From Arthrinium phaeospermum (taxonomy: Eukaryota; Ascomycota; Sordariomycetes; Amphisphaeriales; Apiosporaceae), in contig QYRS01000007.1 of NCBI GenBank assembly GCA_006503535.1, forward strand, positions 2,108,001 through 2,172,000: a DNA stretch of 64,000 nt, written 5' to 3'. The translations under genes were made by a program, and so were the position numbers. This document shows positions 45,170 to 56,137 of this stretch, piece by piece. Within the stretch, counting starts at the first letter, position 1. Each line of letters opens with the position of its first letter. The notes under the pieces are model-generated. The model was not told where the DNA came from. It saw only the letters and a list, made by a program, of their open reading frames with translations, and searched no databases.

Positions 45170-47074
45170 GGTGATTATATTGGTGTTGCTGCGAGTGTGC
45201 TTGCGTAGGCGAAGAAGTAGATGTGGTGGTTTGGGTTGTTGGTTCAACTGCGTGAGAAGATGAAGATGTCTAGATTGAAGTGGTACGGCAAAAGGGAATG
45301 AACTTATAGGGGCATCTGCTCTTCTTAAACTCGCGGTTTCCTATATGCTCTGTATCTATCTATAAAATGACGTCGCTGTTGCTTGCCTTCTTCATCATCT
45401 TTAGGTTGCCAATGTTTGCTCGGGAAGCGATGGCTGGCCTGTGCGACCACACCCTCCGACAGTTGCATCAAACCTCAGAACTAGGATCTATGGGATCTCG
45501 ATCTTCAGTTTGTCGAGCCAACAACCGGTTTCTGTTTACCACAGCACACAGGTCGCGGTTGAAGGTCGCGTGCAGCAGTTAGATTGGCGCGGAGATTGGC
45601 TAGGTGCCGTTTGCGACAAACCCCGGATTGCGGATACGTCATTCCTAGAGGCTTGGCTGACCGATTGGCGTTTGACGTTTGACGGGTTCCAACATCCAGG
45701 CAGCCAGGGATCGTGTGCAGGATCAACCAATCATGTCTTGAGACATTAGAAGATCTCGCCTTAGTAAGCATACCGCTTCACCACATACCCTGATTATGAC
45801 TTCAGTGTTTTGACAATACGTCAACAGAGCAGGTCAAGATGGATGAGAAAAACCCCGCGCGGTATATCACGATCGATCCAGGCCGAGCAGATTGAAGCCC
45901 CCTTGCTATGAGATGGGGAAATAACATTCCCTTTTCGTCTCTGCCAAGTCATAAGAATACTTCCACGTCTCGCTACCTCATGTGAGGGCAGAGCTTTCCT
46001 CAGCATCGTACGCTCGTCGCACTAATGTCTTCACAATCAAGAACCGTAAGATATTGTCGTATCGTATCGCTCGAAAAGGCAGAGAGGATCAGAATAAAGC
46101 TGGTCACGTGGCTAGTTCACCTTCATGCTTATTCTTACTACCAGAGCCCGGAGTACCGCTTGGGGTTCCAAGCCAGTTACAGGATGTCTTTGCTGAAGGG
46201 CAATACACCAGATGGTACCTGAGGCAGTGAGCATGGTTACGACTGTGGTAAGGGAAACGGGTGGTCATCGAGTTCTCGATAGTGCTTCAAGACGCTCACA
46301 GGGGGTCTTTCTCGTCTTCACATGACTTGACTATGTTCAAGCCTGTCCAGAGATGAAAGCACCAGTGCCAGTCTGGAAACCCATGGGACCGTGCGTTGGG
46401 CTGAATGGATACGCACGTGCCGCAATGTAGGCTATGCATCCAATCAGATATTACAGAATTGGTTCCTAATTTTTGGCATAATCGCACTCGATACTTACGA
46501 TAGACCTATACGTGAACTTTATATTTGGTAAACAAATAACAACAGAGTCTCTAAGCCATCAAGTGGCACTTGGTTCTGTCCCGAATTTTGGGCGCTGAGC
46601 TTCAGCAGAATCTCTCACCAGGCAGCACACCAAATGCTTGGGTGGCCAATGAGATTGCCCGGAATTCGGGTGCCTACTGGCTCAAAACACTGTGCACCCC
46701 CGTCCCCTGGTAGAGTCTTAGGCAGTGAAATTGGAAGCACTTCGGTGCAAGAATTCACCTAGTGATTGGCTCAAAACGGGGTTGACTCACTATCGTATTG
46801 CTGCCTTTTAATGAGCTTTGGCACTCTTTGGTCCCCCGGGCACACCGCTACAGCACACCGCAAGCCTTATAAAACAGGACAGAAGTTCTTGGTGGTGGAC
46901 AAAGTTTGAGGGAAACAGTCATTCTCTATTTGATCAGTTGTTACTCTCAACCAACCTTTAGGTATCGAGTATCTTTAACGAGCACCTCACCACGACAGCT
47001 CAACCACCAGGACTTCTACATTGGGATCGCCAACCCCCAACCACTTGAGCAACCCCTTCGCATATTTCACCGCA
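45170..47074. other. Long divergent intergenic region (Con-6 / AAA ATPase)
   Basis: 1.9 kb without a supported gene. The right end is the AAA ATPase promoter with a TATA box at 46868. A long AG-poor 5' leader (46900-47074) precedes the ATG. Confidence 0.5.
46868..46874 (+). promoter_or_regulatory. TATA box of AAA ATPase gene
   Basis: TATAAAA at 46868-46874 in a GC-richer setting, about 200 bp upstream of the ATG at 47075. It is consistent with a TATA-directed promoter and a leader of roughly 150 bases. Confidence 0.5.
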
Positions 47075-49194
47075 ATGCCCTCCCTGGTAGCTGCCGAGGT
47101 CGAAAAGGAGGCTCGGGCTCTCGGCCGCGAGCTCAACCAAGACGAAGAAGCAGATGCTAGTTTCTTTTCCGACGACTTCCCCCTCTTTAAGGACGCTAGT
47201 GAGAGCACCATCACTGAAGACACCGAGCATAAGATGCGGATGGGTGTCAAGTACCTGGAGAAGAAGTATGACGATGTTGGCAGAAAGTACTACTCCGAGC
47301 CCACAGCCGTCGAAGAAGACAAGAAGACGCAACTCGACTGGTGGCAGCGATACGCCCTGTGCGAGACCAGGCACTATTACCCAGAGGGCGACATCAAGTG
47401 TACTCGTCTACACGTCAACCCCCAGCCCCTGAAAGAGTTGCTGGAGGACGTCATCGGCAACTACCCCAACGAGCCCATCGACGCGCAGAACGACGCCGAG
47501 ATCACCCTGCCCGCCAAATGCCTATTCCACTACCGATCCGAACTAGTCGCCGAAGGCAAGAAGCGCTTCAAGAACGACGCCGAGTCGCTCGGCCACCTGA
47601 AACTCCTACTCGAGTGGATCGACGAGTCCCTCGAGGACGAGTGGAAGGCGTACCGCCGCGCGACCAAGGGCGACTCCAAGCACATCACCTACGAGCACCT
47701 CTGGACCGTCTTCAAGCCCGGCACGCTGGCGTACGCCCCGACTCTCGGCCAGCCGCGCGCGTACAGGATCACCAACGCCTCCTACAACGACAACGCGGAG
47801 CAGCCCTCGCTGATGCTGAGCGGCGAGTACGTCGACTACGACGGCGAGCGGTTCGGGGCCCGCGAGGCGCGGCTCCAGATCCCCAAGTTCGAGGGGACGC
47901 GCCGGCTCCAGGACCTCGACGTGGTGCCCCTGGCCCTGCACTCCGACAGGGACCGGATTCTGCGGGTCTTGCTGGCGCGGGGCCGTCGCTTTGAGGAGCT
48001 GGCGGGGCAGAGGCACGTTCAGTATAGCGGTATGGCCATCAAGCCGTCGAAGATCGGCTACGAAAGATTTCACATCAAGGAGCGCGTCATGGTCGACTGC
48101 AAAACGTACCACCGACTCAACCCTATGGAAACCTTTGCCGTAACGCCCTTGGGCTCCACCGAGAAAAAGGAGGCCGCAGAGAGCTTTAGTGACGACGCCC
48201 ACACCCCGAGCTCCCTCGATTACGGCCACAAACTAACAGCTAAGGAGGCCATCCTGGCCAACGCCACCGTTCGCGGCTACGCCTTCACGCACCAGCTGTT
48301 CCTGGAGTTCTTCGTCGACGAGATCTCCGAGATCGAGTGGAACACGGACTGCTTCGATCAGCTGGTCCTGGACCCGATCTCCAAGGAGAGCATACAGGCC
48401 TTGGTGTCGAACCATGCCGAGGAAAGCCAGCAGGGCCGAGTTGCCTTCGACGATATCGTGAAGGGGAAAGGGCAAGGCCTGGTATTTGTTCTATCTGGCC
48501 CCCCTGGAGTTGGTAAGTTAATCCCATTTAGAACTGGAACCCAACGAAGAAAGAACATGGAGGGTTCAGAAGTGATTTGTATACTGATTGCGATGTGGTG
48601 ATTATAGGAAAAACACTAACGGCGGAATGCGTCGCCGAGTGCGTCCAGCGCCCCCTCTACAACGTCTCCTCGGGCGACCTGGGCACCGACAGCACCGCCC
48701 TCGACGCCAAGCTGGCGTCCATCATGGACCTGGCCAGCACCTGGAACGCGGTCCTGCTGATCGACGAGGCCGACGTCTTCCTCGAGCGCCGGACCCTGCA
48801 GGACCTCCAGCGCAACGCCCTCGTCGCCGTGTTCCTGCGACTGCTCGAGTACTACACGGGCATTTTGTTTCTCACCACGAACCGCGTCGCCTCCTTCGAC
48901 GACGCCTTCAAGAGCCGCATCCACGTGCCCCTCCAGTTCCCGCCCCTGCCCGTGGCGTCCCGCGGGGCCATCTGGCGGCAGTTCTGCGACCGCGCCGGCG
49001 CCGCGGTCCGGGAGGCGGATCTCATGTCGTTTGCGTACCTCGAGCTCAACGGGCGCCAGATCAAGAATATCGTCAAGACGGCCGGCAGCCTGGCGGCGTT
49101 CAAGAAGGAGACGCTGAGTATCTCGCACCTGGAACGGGTGGCGCATATTCATATCACCTTTGCTGAAGAGTTCGCGGGAACGAAGGGGAAATGA
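47075..49194 (+). CDS. AAA+ ATPase with N-terminal DUF7025-type region
   Basis: Exons 47075-48512 and 48608-49194 give an unbroken 674-residue protein. I start at the ATG at 47075 (MPSLVAAEVEKEARALGREL). The longer frame begins with TTG and is not needed. Residues 1-430 form the large N-terminal region (KCTRLHVNPQPLKELLEDVI, HITYEHLWTVFKPGTLAYAP, MVDCKTYHRLNP) found in a big fungal AAA family. The ATPase core has Walker A GPPGVGKT, split by the intron after GPPGV, Walker B VLLIDEADVFLERR, sensor 1 LFLTTNRV and arginine-finger region DDAFKSRIHVPL. These proteins are expanded in ascomycetes and their substrates are largely unknown. It lies next to the MFS transporter on the same strand. Confidence 0.9.
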
Positions 49195-49791
49195 GCCCTG
49201 TAAAAGAGATCTTGAAGGGCTTCGGTTGCTCTTCGCACCTCTATTGGTGTGTCAGCAATGAGTCTAAAGAGGAGGCGGCATCTGGTACCCGGACGAATTG
49301 GCTGTCATAAATACCGAAGCCGATAATATTAGTGATATTAAGACTGCGAAAAGAGCAATAAGAAGAAGGCGACATAGCAATGGGCTTCCTGGATTTGGAC
49401 CGTTTTCCATATATACAAGAGTTATACAGGAAAATAGTTAGTTAGATAGACATGATACACCACTGAGCAATGAATACCCCTGGGCCAGACACTGTTTACT
49501 CCACAGTCCGACCATGTGATAGAAGAAGCAAAATACATATGATACTGAGGACTTCCAGGTCGTCTTCGATCAGCCTACGCTCGCAAGTTTCGACCACACC
49601 CCTTGCTGTATTGGCTCGTGCGCGCATGCACCGGCTGCGCGTCGAAATTGTAGAATAGGTGTAACATGCCCGTGCAAGCGAACAAGGGAGAGGCCGGGAC
49701 CTTCGAGCACGTGTTTTACAGCTGCTATGCTGACTCTTCCCCTCATTCAACTCTAGTACTACCTACCTGCGTTCAACTTGTCTGCAGGACA
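49195..49791. other. Intergenic, MFS promoter
   Basis: 597 bp. Short AT-rich stretch at 49315-49360. No gene seen. Confidence 0.5.
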
Positions 49792-51529
49792 ATGTCTGGA
49801 ACCAACGACGACGACAGCGCCGCCACCAATGCCACGGACACAGAACGCGTCCCCCTCATTCTGCCAGAAGACGCGCGCCATGGGTCTCCGCCAGAGCCAG
49901 AGCCAGAACCAGAGCCAGGGCCAGGACCTACGCCGTTGCGGAAGCGTCTCGGGCTGGTTGCTACCTGCATGCTTCTGATACTTCTTCTCGAGCTAGGGGC
50001 TTATCTCGCCACCATTCCCCTCACCCAAGTTCTGGAGAAGAACATTTGCCGTGCCTTGCACCCGCCACCCACTCCGGTCCCAGCCCCGGCCCCTAGCGAC
50101 CCGCGATGCAAGGGAAACGACGTGCAGACCGAGCTGTCCCTCATCAGGGGCTGGCAGAGCACCCTGGATTACATCCCGAGCCTGCTGACCGCCGTCCCCT
50201 ATGGCTTCCTCGCCGACCGACGCGGTCGTGAGCTGGTGCTCCGTCTCTCGCTGATTGGCATCACGCTTGCGAGTGGCTTCGTCGTCCTGGTCTGTATGTA
50301 CCACGTACCTACCTACCTACGAACACGGCATGATACGTCGTATAACTGACACGGTCAGGCTCGTTGCCGGATGTTTTTCCTCCTCGTGCAGCGTGGGCTT
50401 CGGCCTTCTTCACCTTCATTGGCGGCGGCCCCGCCGTCTTCAACGCCATGGTCTTCACCATCGCTGCCGACATCGTCAGTGAAGAACAGAGGTAACACAT
50501 ACCCCCATCCGGTTTTCCTCTACGGGCAACTCGGCTGACTTCGCCCTCTTCAGGCCCACTACTTTCTCTTATCTTGCCGCTGCCGTGATGGGCGGCGAGC
50601 TCATTGCGAGCCCCCTCGGCTATCTTCTCATGGAGAGGAGCCTGTGGCTACCGATTTACCTCGGCCTGGGCTGCTTAGTCGTAGCCACTATCATTACCGT
50701 CTTCCTTCCCGAGACCTTGTCTAGGAAACCCCGCAGCAGTCAGACCCCGGAGTCTCAACAGCCACCAGTGTCATGGCTTGAGACGGTACGACAAGAGACG
50801 AAGAAGCTGGGCGAGGCCATGTGGTGGCTTACGTGGGGAAACTGGAAAGTAGCGGTCCTGCTCTGCACTTTTCTCCTCACGACGCTCGGCCGTTTTGCAC
50901 AGGAGATTTTGCTGCAGTATGTCACTAGACGATACCATTGGTCATGGTCCAAAGTACGTGTGCTCAGTATACCACTTCAAGAATGTCGTGAACTAAACGA
51001 GCCAAAACCCTTCCAGGCGAGCCTCCTGCTCTCGATCCGAGCCGCTCTCAACCTCGCCCTCCTCACCATCCTCATCCCCTCAGCCAGCTACGCCCTAGTC
51101 CACCGAAGGTCGTACTCGGTGCAGCGCTCCAACCTGCTACTGGCCTGGGCCAGCGCCATGCTGCTAGCCGTGGGTGCCTTCCTGATCGGCCTCGCAGCAC
51201 CCTCCGTCGCCATGGCCTGCGGCCTGGCCGTCTTCGCGCTGGGCGCAGGCTACAACTCTCTCGTCCGGAGCTTGCTGGCGTCCCTCGTCGGGCAGCACCG
51301 TGCGGGCATGCTCTATACGGCGGTGAGCATCTTCGAGACGGCGGGGGTCCTGGTGGCGGGGCCGCTCCTGGCCGCCTGCTTCCGGACCGGTCTGGACTGG
51401 GGCGGGTCTTGGATTGGGCTTCCTTACCTTGCTGCAGGGTGTCTGTTTGCCGTGGCGGCGGCCGCCGTTGGTTTCATGGGCCTGGCTGGGGTCGAACCCG
51501 GGACGGCTGGCGGCGTGGGCGAGGAATAG
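49792..51529 (+). CDS. MFS transporter
   Basis: Four exons (49792-50293, 50359-50491, 50554-50953, 51017-51529) give an unbroken 515-residue protein. A hydrophilic N-terminus with a Pro-Glu run (EPEPEPEPGPGP) precedes TM1 (LVATCMLLILLLELGAYLA). The MFS motif A is PYGFLADRRGREL between TM2 and TM3. Hydrophobic segments then follow to a total of about twelve, with a cytosolic middle loop (ETLSRKPRSSQTPESQQPPV). The second half includes FALGAGYNSLVRSLLASLVG and FETAGVLVAGPLLAACF. The long extracellular loop after TM1 (ICRALHPPPTPVPAPAPSDP) is Pro-rich. The type fits the fungal solute or drug exporters of uncharacterised subgroup. Its stop lies 39 bp before a DUF3328/UstYa-like fragment. Confidence 0.88.
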
Positions 51530-51567
51530 CCTTACATCCTCCATCTGGACTTTTGATAGACTCCCAG

Positions 51568-51990
51568 CGCTGAACAAATCTGTCGATGGGCCTTGGCGTC
51601 ATCTTCTGAACGAGCAAGGAGGTGGGATCACCGGGTTCAGTGAGGTATGCCATCAACTTCATTGTCTAGTAGGCAAACCGTTTCTTCTTTTATTATCTTT
51701 GTACGGACACTGATTTGGAAAAGCAGAACCTGGTTCGTTAGTATATCTACCCTGACGAATATGATTCAGGCGATGAGGTACCATTCCGCGGCTCATCCTC
51801 TAAATGGCGCCTACACGTCGACCATTGTATCGAAACTATCAGGCTCAACCTCATGTGTGCCGGGGACGTCTCACCCTTTTTGGCCATTGTCGATCCTGCC
51901 ACCACACTCGGCGAATCGCCTGACTTCGAGGCGCTGCACAAGTGCCGCAAGTTTGACAAGTTGGCAGCATGGTCCGAAACTGAAGAGTGA
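51568..51990 (+). pseudogene. UstYa-like (DUF3328) oxidase, 5'-truncated remnant
   Basis: Both family signatures are readable. The first HxxHC is in GGGITGFSEVCHQLHCL (about 51630-51668). The second is in WRLHVDHCIETIRLNLMCAG (from about 51807), followed by FEALHKCRKFDKLAAWSETE and a TGA at 51988. An intron is expected from GTAGGC at 51669 to an AG near 51725. The second exon would read NLVR-stop-YIYPDEYD, with an in-frame TAG at 51739-51741 where the family has Arg/Lys. The usual N-terminal cytosolic segment and TM helix (about 80-100 residues) are absent: the upstream DNA is the MFS gene's 3' end. UstYa-type enzymes oxidise side chains in ribosomally made cyclic peptides (ustiloxin, asperipin) and in other fungal metabolites. 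Here the gene looks truncated and non-functional. Confidence 0.75.
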
Positions 51991-52219
51991 GGGGCATTCT
52001 CACTAAGTAGCATTAGTCGATTGATCTCGCGTCGCATTGCCCTGTACCCCTTCGCAACGTCGCTTCACGACTAGTGGAAAGGAGGATTGGAACGACCATG
52101 ACCGAGCTGGAGATCGTTTTATAATCAAAACGATCCTGTTGCTTATCTGACCACTTCAAGACGCATTGGATATATCAACTGCTCTGGGATCAATATTAGC
52201 AGGAAAGGGTGTAAAGAAT

Positions 52220-52248
52220 CGATATATATATACATGTGTGTGTGTGTA
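52220..52248. repeat. TA/TG microsatellite
   Basis: A run of ATATATATATA followed by CATGTGTGTGTGTGTA. Simple sequence with no associated gene. Confidence 0.8.
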
Positions 52249-54493
52249 AAATAACTGTGTCCAGGTTCCGAGACACTGCCAAGACGAGCTCGAAAGAAGG
52301 AGACGATTGTTTCAACTGCGTACGGTATGATGACCCCTGGCGCATCAAGGTCATAAGAAGGCAAGAAGAAACCTTCCCCTTGAGAGCTCTCTCCCCATGT
52401 AGTCCCACCAGAGACTCCTTGGATCCTCTGTCCGATAATGTCGGAGAAGGAAGTAACGGCCAGGCCGTTTCTTTGCTAAGGCCTGGACGTGCTAGACCGA
52501 GACGGACTTCAACAGGTTTCTCGCGTCCAGGCGTGACCAACAGGTCGCAACCATGAGCAGTCTTCTAGTCTCATAGGCTGCAGTTGGAGAGCAGCGGCAA
52601 TGTTGCTCCAAACCGGGAGCCCCGGCATCTTTTGTGAACGGTAGCCTTTAGCAGCACAGCTAGGAGGTGGGTGGATCAAGGACGGTCTCGCCAATCGGGT
52701 CCTCGATCTTTTTATGACCAGGAGCTTGCGGTGAACCTGTACATCGGGATTTGGTAATCTACCTAGCTAACTGGGTTTGAAAGAAGCACGAAGTCCCCGG
52801 CAGGCAGTATATAACCATATTTGATGTCGACCAAGAGCTGTAGTTCACGGTGGGTGGATCATACATGGAGTAAGATCCGGATCTGTAGATAATCGTACGA
52901 TGCTCTTGGACATGCCCTATTTTTAGCGACTCTCCGTTCACGCTAGCTGGACGCCATGGCCAATCCTGTCTCGTCTGGCATGCGATTTCCGATATGACGG
53001 ATGTTGGGGTAGCGTTTTGGATTCCTCGATGCTCGGGTCGGTGGGTGCAACTACCTATGGTCTTTCGCCATCCGGCCCCTTTTTCGGGAACTGCACATGT
53101 CGCAAACCCCGGACTTTCTCTCGGCAAACACGGCGCGAGCCAGGTCGCCGGGCTGTCAGGCTTGCTCGGTATTTGACTGCGGCAGCTAGACCGGAAGACA
53201 CGAAGCATTTACCCTTTCCCCTTTCGCTTTCGGGCGGGAATGTGTAGATCAGCAAACGGCATATCTTTGCCGGACTCTTTTCACCGCGGAGGCCCACCGA
53301 GTCAGTTGGTCATGGTTCTCCAGATATAGTTGCACTACGATCTCGGAGGAGATTTCGCCGGTGGGTCAAAATTACTTCTGGGGCCCAACTGTCAAAAACC
53401 CACGCTGGCTGTGCCAAGACTCTGGATAGCGAGGCGGGCGTCGAGGCGACTCAGGTAAGAACGAAAGGCAAACCTTTCACGAGGGGAGCGACGAAGCGGT
53501 GAAGTCGGGTTGAGGCTCAAAGATATATTAGCTTAGCTTCGGCAGCTAGTAGGTATAGTACTGCACTTGGGATTAGCCGACGTACCGTACCTGTGAGTTG
53601 TCGCATTGGTTTGATGCCTCTTCCCAGGCACTACCTAATCCATGTCGTCAACACGGGAACGGGCGGGAACATCGGATTGTCGGCCTCCTAGACACGGTTT
53701 GCGTTAGCCAAGCGCCAAAGCACAAGCCCTTATCCAGACATTGCGTCACATATTGTCCGAGAGTGGTGGATCAATAGGGTGAGAAAGCAGTTAGAAAGCA
53801 GGAATTATTTCGGAGATGAAAGCGTGGCCACGACCAGGCCCGGGTTCTGCAAGGTCTGAAGCTGATGAAAGTCCTCTTCGCCTGCGTTTGAAAATTTTCG
53901 GCCGATGGCGATAACGTCTTAGCTCCGATAAAGCTTGAAAGATGGGTTCTTGCCGCGCCCAGAAGCCGAAAAGCACAGAAGCAGAGCCCGCTGGAACCCG
54001 CTTTTCCTGCTGTCCGACCCGCCGATGGTGTAACACGCAAGCACGGATCTGATAGAGACATCGGCCCGGCTTGGAAGAAAACCTTGGGGGGGCTACGGGG
54101 GGAGAATTCACTCACGAGAACTGGCAAGTAGGCTCGCAGGGTCCAGGGACGGCATGTGCCAGCGGGAATGCGACCCAACGGCTCTCAGGCTGGCATTCCA
54201 TAGGCTGGCGAGACAGCAGAGGCACGGTTGGCCCGGGAAGAAGAGGGAAGCACGTGGGGATAGGTGTGCATATGCGTGCCGCTAGCTTCTCGTCACCCTT
54301 CCGCAATCTCCAGTGTGATGGATGATACCCGTTTCGGCACTCGCGTTCTTCCAAGAATCCAACGACTTCGCAGGGCATACTCGTAACGATTCGTGAAAAA
54401 TGAGTATGCAAGCCCCATACTGGGACCCTCTATACCCATGGCTGCTCTGCAGTGTCTGGATGGTGGCGGTCAGATGACGACTTCCGAGTCGCC

Positions 54494-54499
54494 TATATA
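54494..54499 (+). promoter_or_regulatory. TATA box of alcohol dehydrogenase gene
   Basis: CCTATATAGG in GC-rich surroundings, 160 bp upstream of the ATG at 54655. A C/T-rich leader (54575-54640) and CACACACACACAACATGG follow, typical of strongly expressed fungal genes. Confidence 0.55.
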
Positions 54500-54654
54500 G
54501 GCCATGCCTGCTTGCTTGCTTTCTTAGGACTCCCCTGACGGAACAATCGAGCTGGCTTCTTTCAACCTGTCGTCTACATCTCCAAACTCCAACTAATTTC
54601 TCCAACCAAACCAACCTGCTCCTTTCTTTTTCCAACTTCACACACACACACAAC

Positions 54655-55817
54655 ATGGCTACTGCTCAGGATTACAAGTTTGAGGGCTGGCAAGCCCACG
54701 ATGTCAGCTCGGCCGACGGCAACATGAGGTGGGAGGAGTTCGAGCCCAAGGCGTGGGAGGAGACCGACGTCGACATCCGGGTGACGCACTGCGGCATGTG
54801 CGGCAGCGACCTGCACGTCCTGCGCAGCGGCTGGGGCGCGACGCCCTACCCCATCACCGTCGGCCACGAGATCGTCGGCGTCGTGGTGCGGGCCGGCAAG
54901 GAGGTCAAGAACGGGCTCAAGGTGGGCGACCGCGTCGGCGTCGGCGCGCAGGGCGACTCGTGCCTCAGCCGGTTCGGCCGCTGCGGCGACTGCGACGCCC
55001 AGGAGGAGAACTACTGCCCCAAGATGGTGTACACCTACAGCGCGCCCGCGCCGCACTTCAACGGCGGCAAGGCCCAGGGCGGCTACGCCACGCACCACCG
55101 CGCCCCCGCCCACTTCGCCGTGCGCATCCCCGACAACGTCGAGTCGGCCGAGGCGGCGCCCATGCTGTGCGGCGGCGTCACCGTCTACGCGCCCCTCAAG
55201 TTCCACGACGTCCGCCCCGGCAAGAGCGTCGGCATCGTCGGCGTCGGCGGCCTCGGCCACTACGGCGTCATCTTCGCCAAGGCCATGGGCGCCGACCGCG
55301 TCGTCGGCATCTCCCGCCGCGAGAACAAGCGCCAGGAGGTCCTCGGCCTCGGTGCTGATGACTACATCGCCACCCTCGACGACCCCAACTGGACCGCCAA
55401 GCACGCCCGCAGCCTCGACCTCATCATCTCCACGGTCGCTTCCGCCGACGTGAGTTTCCCTCCCTTCTTGTCTTTGAAAGATAGATAGAACTTTAACTAA
55501 CATGGCAAACCCCACAGTCCCCCGTCGACGACTACTTCACCCTGCTGAAGCGCGACGGCAAGTTCGTCCAGGTCGGCATCCCCGACGACGGCCCCTTCAA
55601 GCTGGCGGCCCCCTCGGTCGTCTTCGGCCGCCAGAGCTTCACCGGCTCCCTGATCGGCTCGCCCAACGACCTGCGCGAGATGTTCGAGCTCGTCTCCAAG
55701 AACAACCTCAAGGGCATGATTCAGGTCCGGCCCATGAACGAGGCCAACCAGGCCATCCAGGACCTCGAGGCCGGCAAGCCCCGCTACCGCTACGTCCTCG
55801 TCAACGAGTCGGCTTAA
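54655..55817 (+). CDS. Zinc-dependent NADP(H) alcohol dehydrogenase (cinnamyl-alcohol dehydrogenase type, Adh6/7-like)
   Basis: Exons 54655-55449 and 55518-55817 give an unbroken 364-residue protein. Medium-chain dehydrogenase features: catalytic zinc ligands in THCGMCGSDLH and VGHEIVG, the structural-zinc Cys cluster in GRCGDCDAQEENYCPK, the nucleotide-binding GIVGVGGLGHYGV, and ISRRENKR after the second strand of the Rossmann fold, which favours NADP(H). The C-terminal QVGIPDDGPFKLAAP and FGRQSFTGSLIGSPNDLREM match the CAD/Adh6 group. It reduces a wide range of aldehydes to alcohols in the cytosol, and in fungi it is linked to detoxification of aromatic and branched aldehydes. Codon use is strongly GC3-biased, which together with the TATA box suggests high expression. 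Confidence 0.92.
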
Positions 55818-56137
55818 GATTCTTCTCTTCCGTCTCCATCATGACTTACTTTATCGAACACACTCTTCTCTACTACTACGACTACTAGTACATCATCGGC
55901 GTTTTGATTTTACAGGGGCTGGGATGATGAATGGACTACGCATAGACTACTAGATATGATACCAATAGAACGTTGCTTCAACCCATGTTCACACTATTAC
56001 GCATTCAATTTTGCACAATTCCATCGCAAACCAGTTCTGAATTCAGTCTGAACTATCTAGTATGAACCTCGTTTGCTTCCTTATCCAGCTGCGTTCATCA
56101 TTGAACGCTATGGGAACCACGATGGAGAAAACACCAA
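55818..56137. other. Short intergenic between convergent genes
   Basis: 320 bp between the stops of the dehydrogenase and the MYND gene. No structure other than T-rich 3' flank. Confidence 0.5.

Larger units (their letters stand above)
51991..54654. other. Long intergenic region, no supported gene
   Basis: 2.7 kb. There is a TA/TG microsatellite at 52220-52248. Open frames of 100-150 codons (for example 52759-53208 minus, 53771-54178 minus) lack domains. I searched for a short precursor-peptide gene with repeated cores, as expected beside a UstYa gene, and saw none. Confidence 0.5.

Noticed and set aside
47021..47074. Longer N-terminus for the AAA ATPase
   Set aside because: It would start with TTG. 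The first ATG at 47075 is in frame and well placed after the leader.
51991..54654. Search for a repeated precursor peptide beside the UstYa remnant
   Set aside because: No signal peptide plus repeated core with Lys-Arg sites was found on either strand.
54574..55515. 313-codon open frame on the minus strand
   Set aside because: Shadow of the alcohol dehydrogenase exon.
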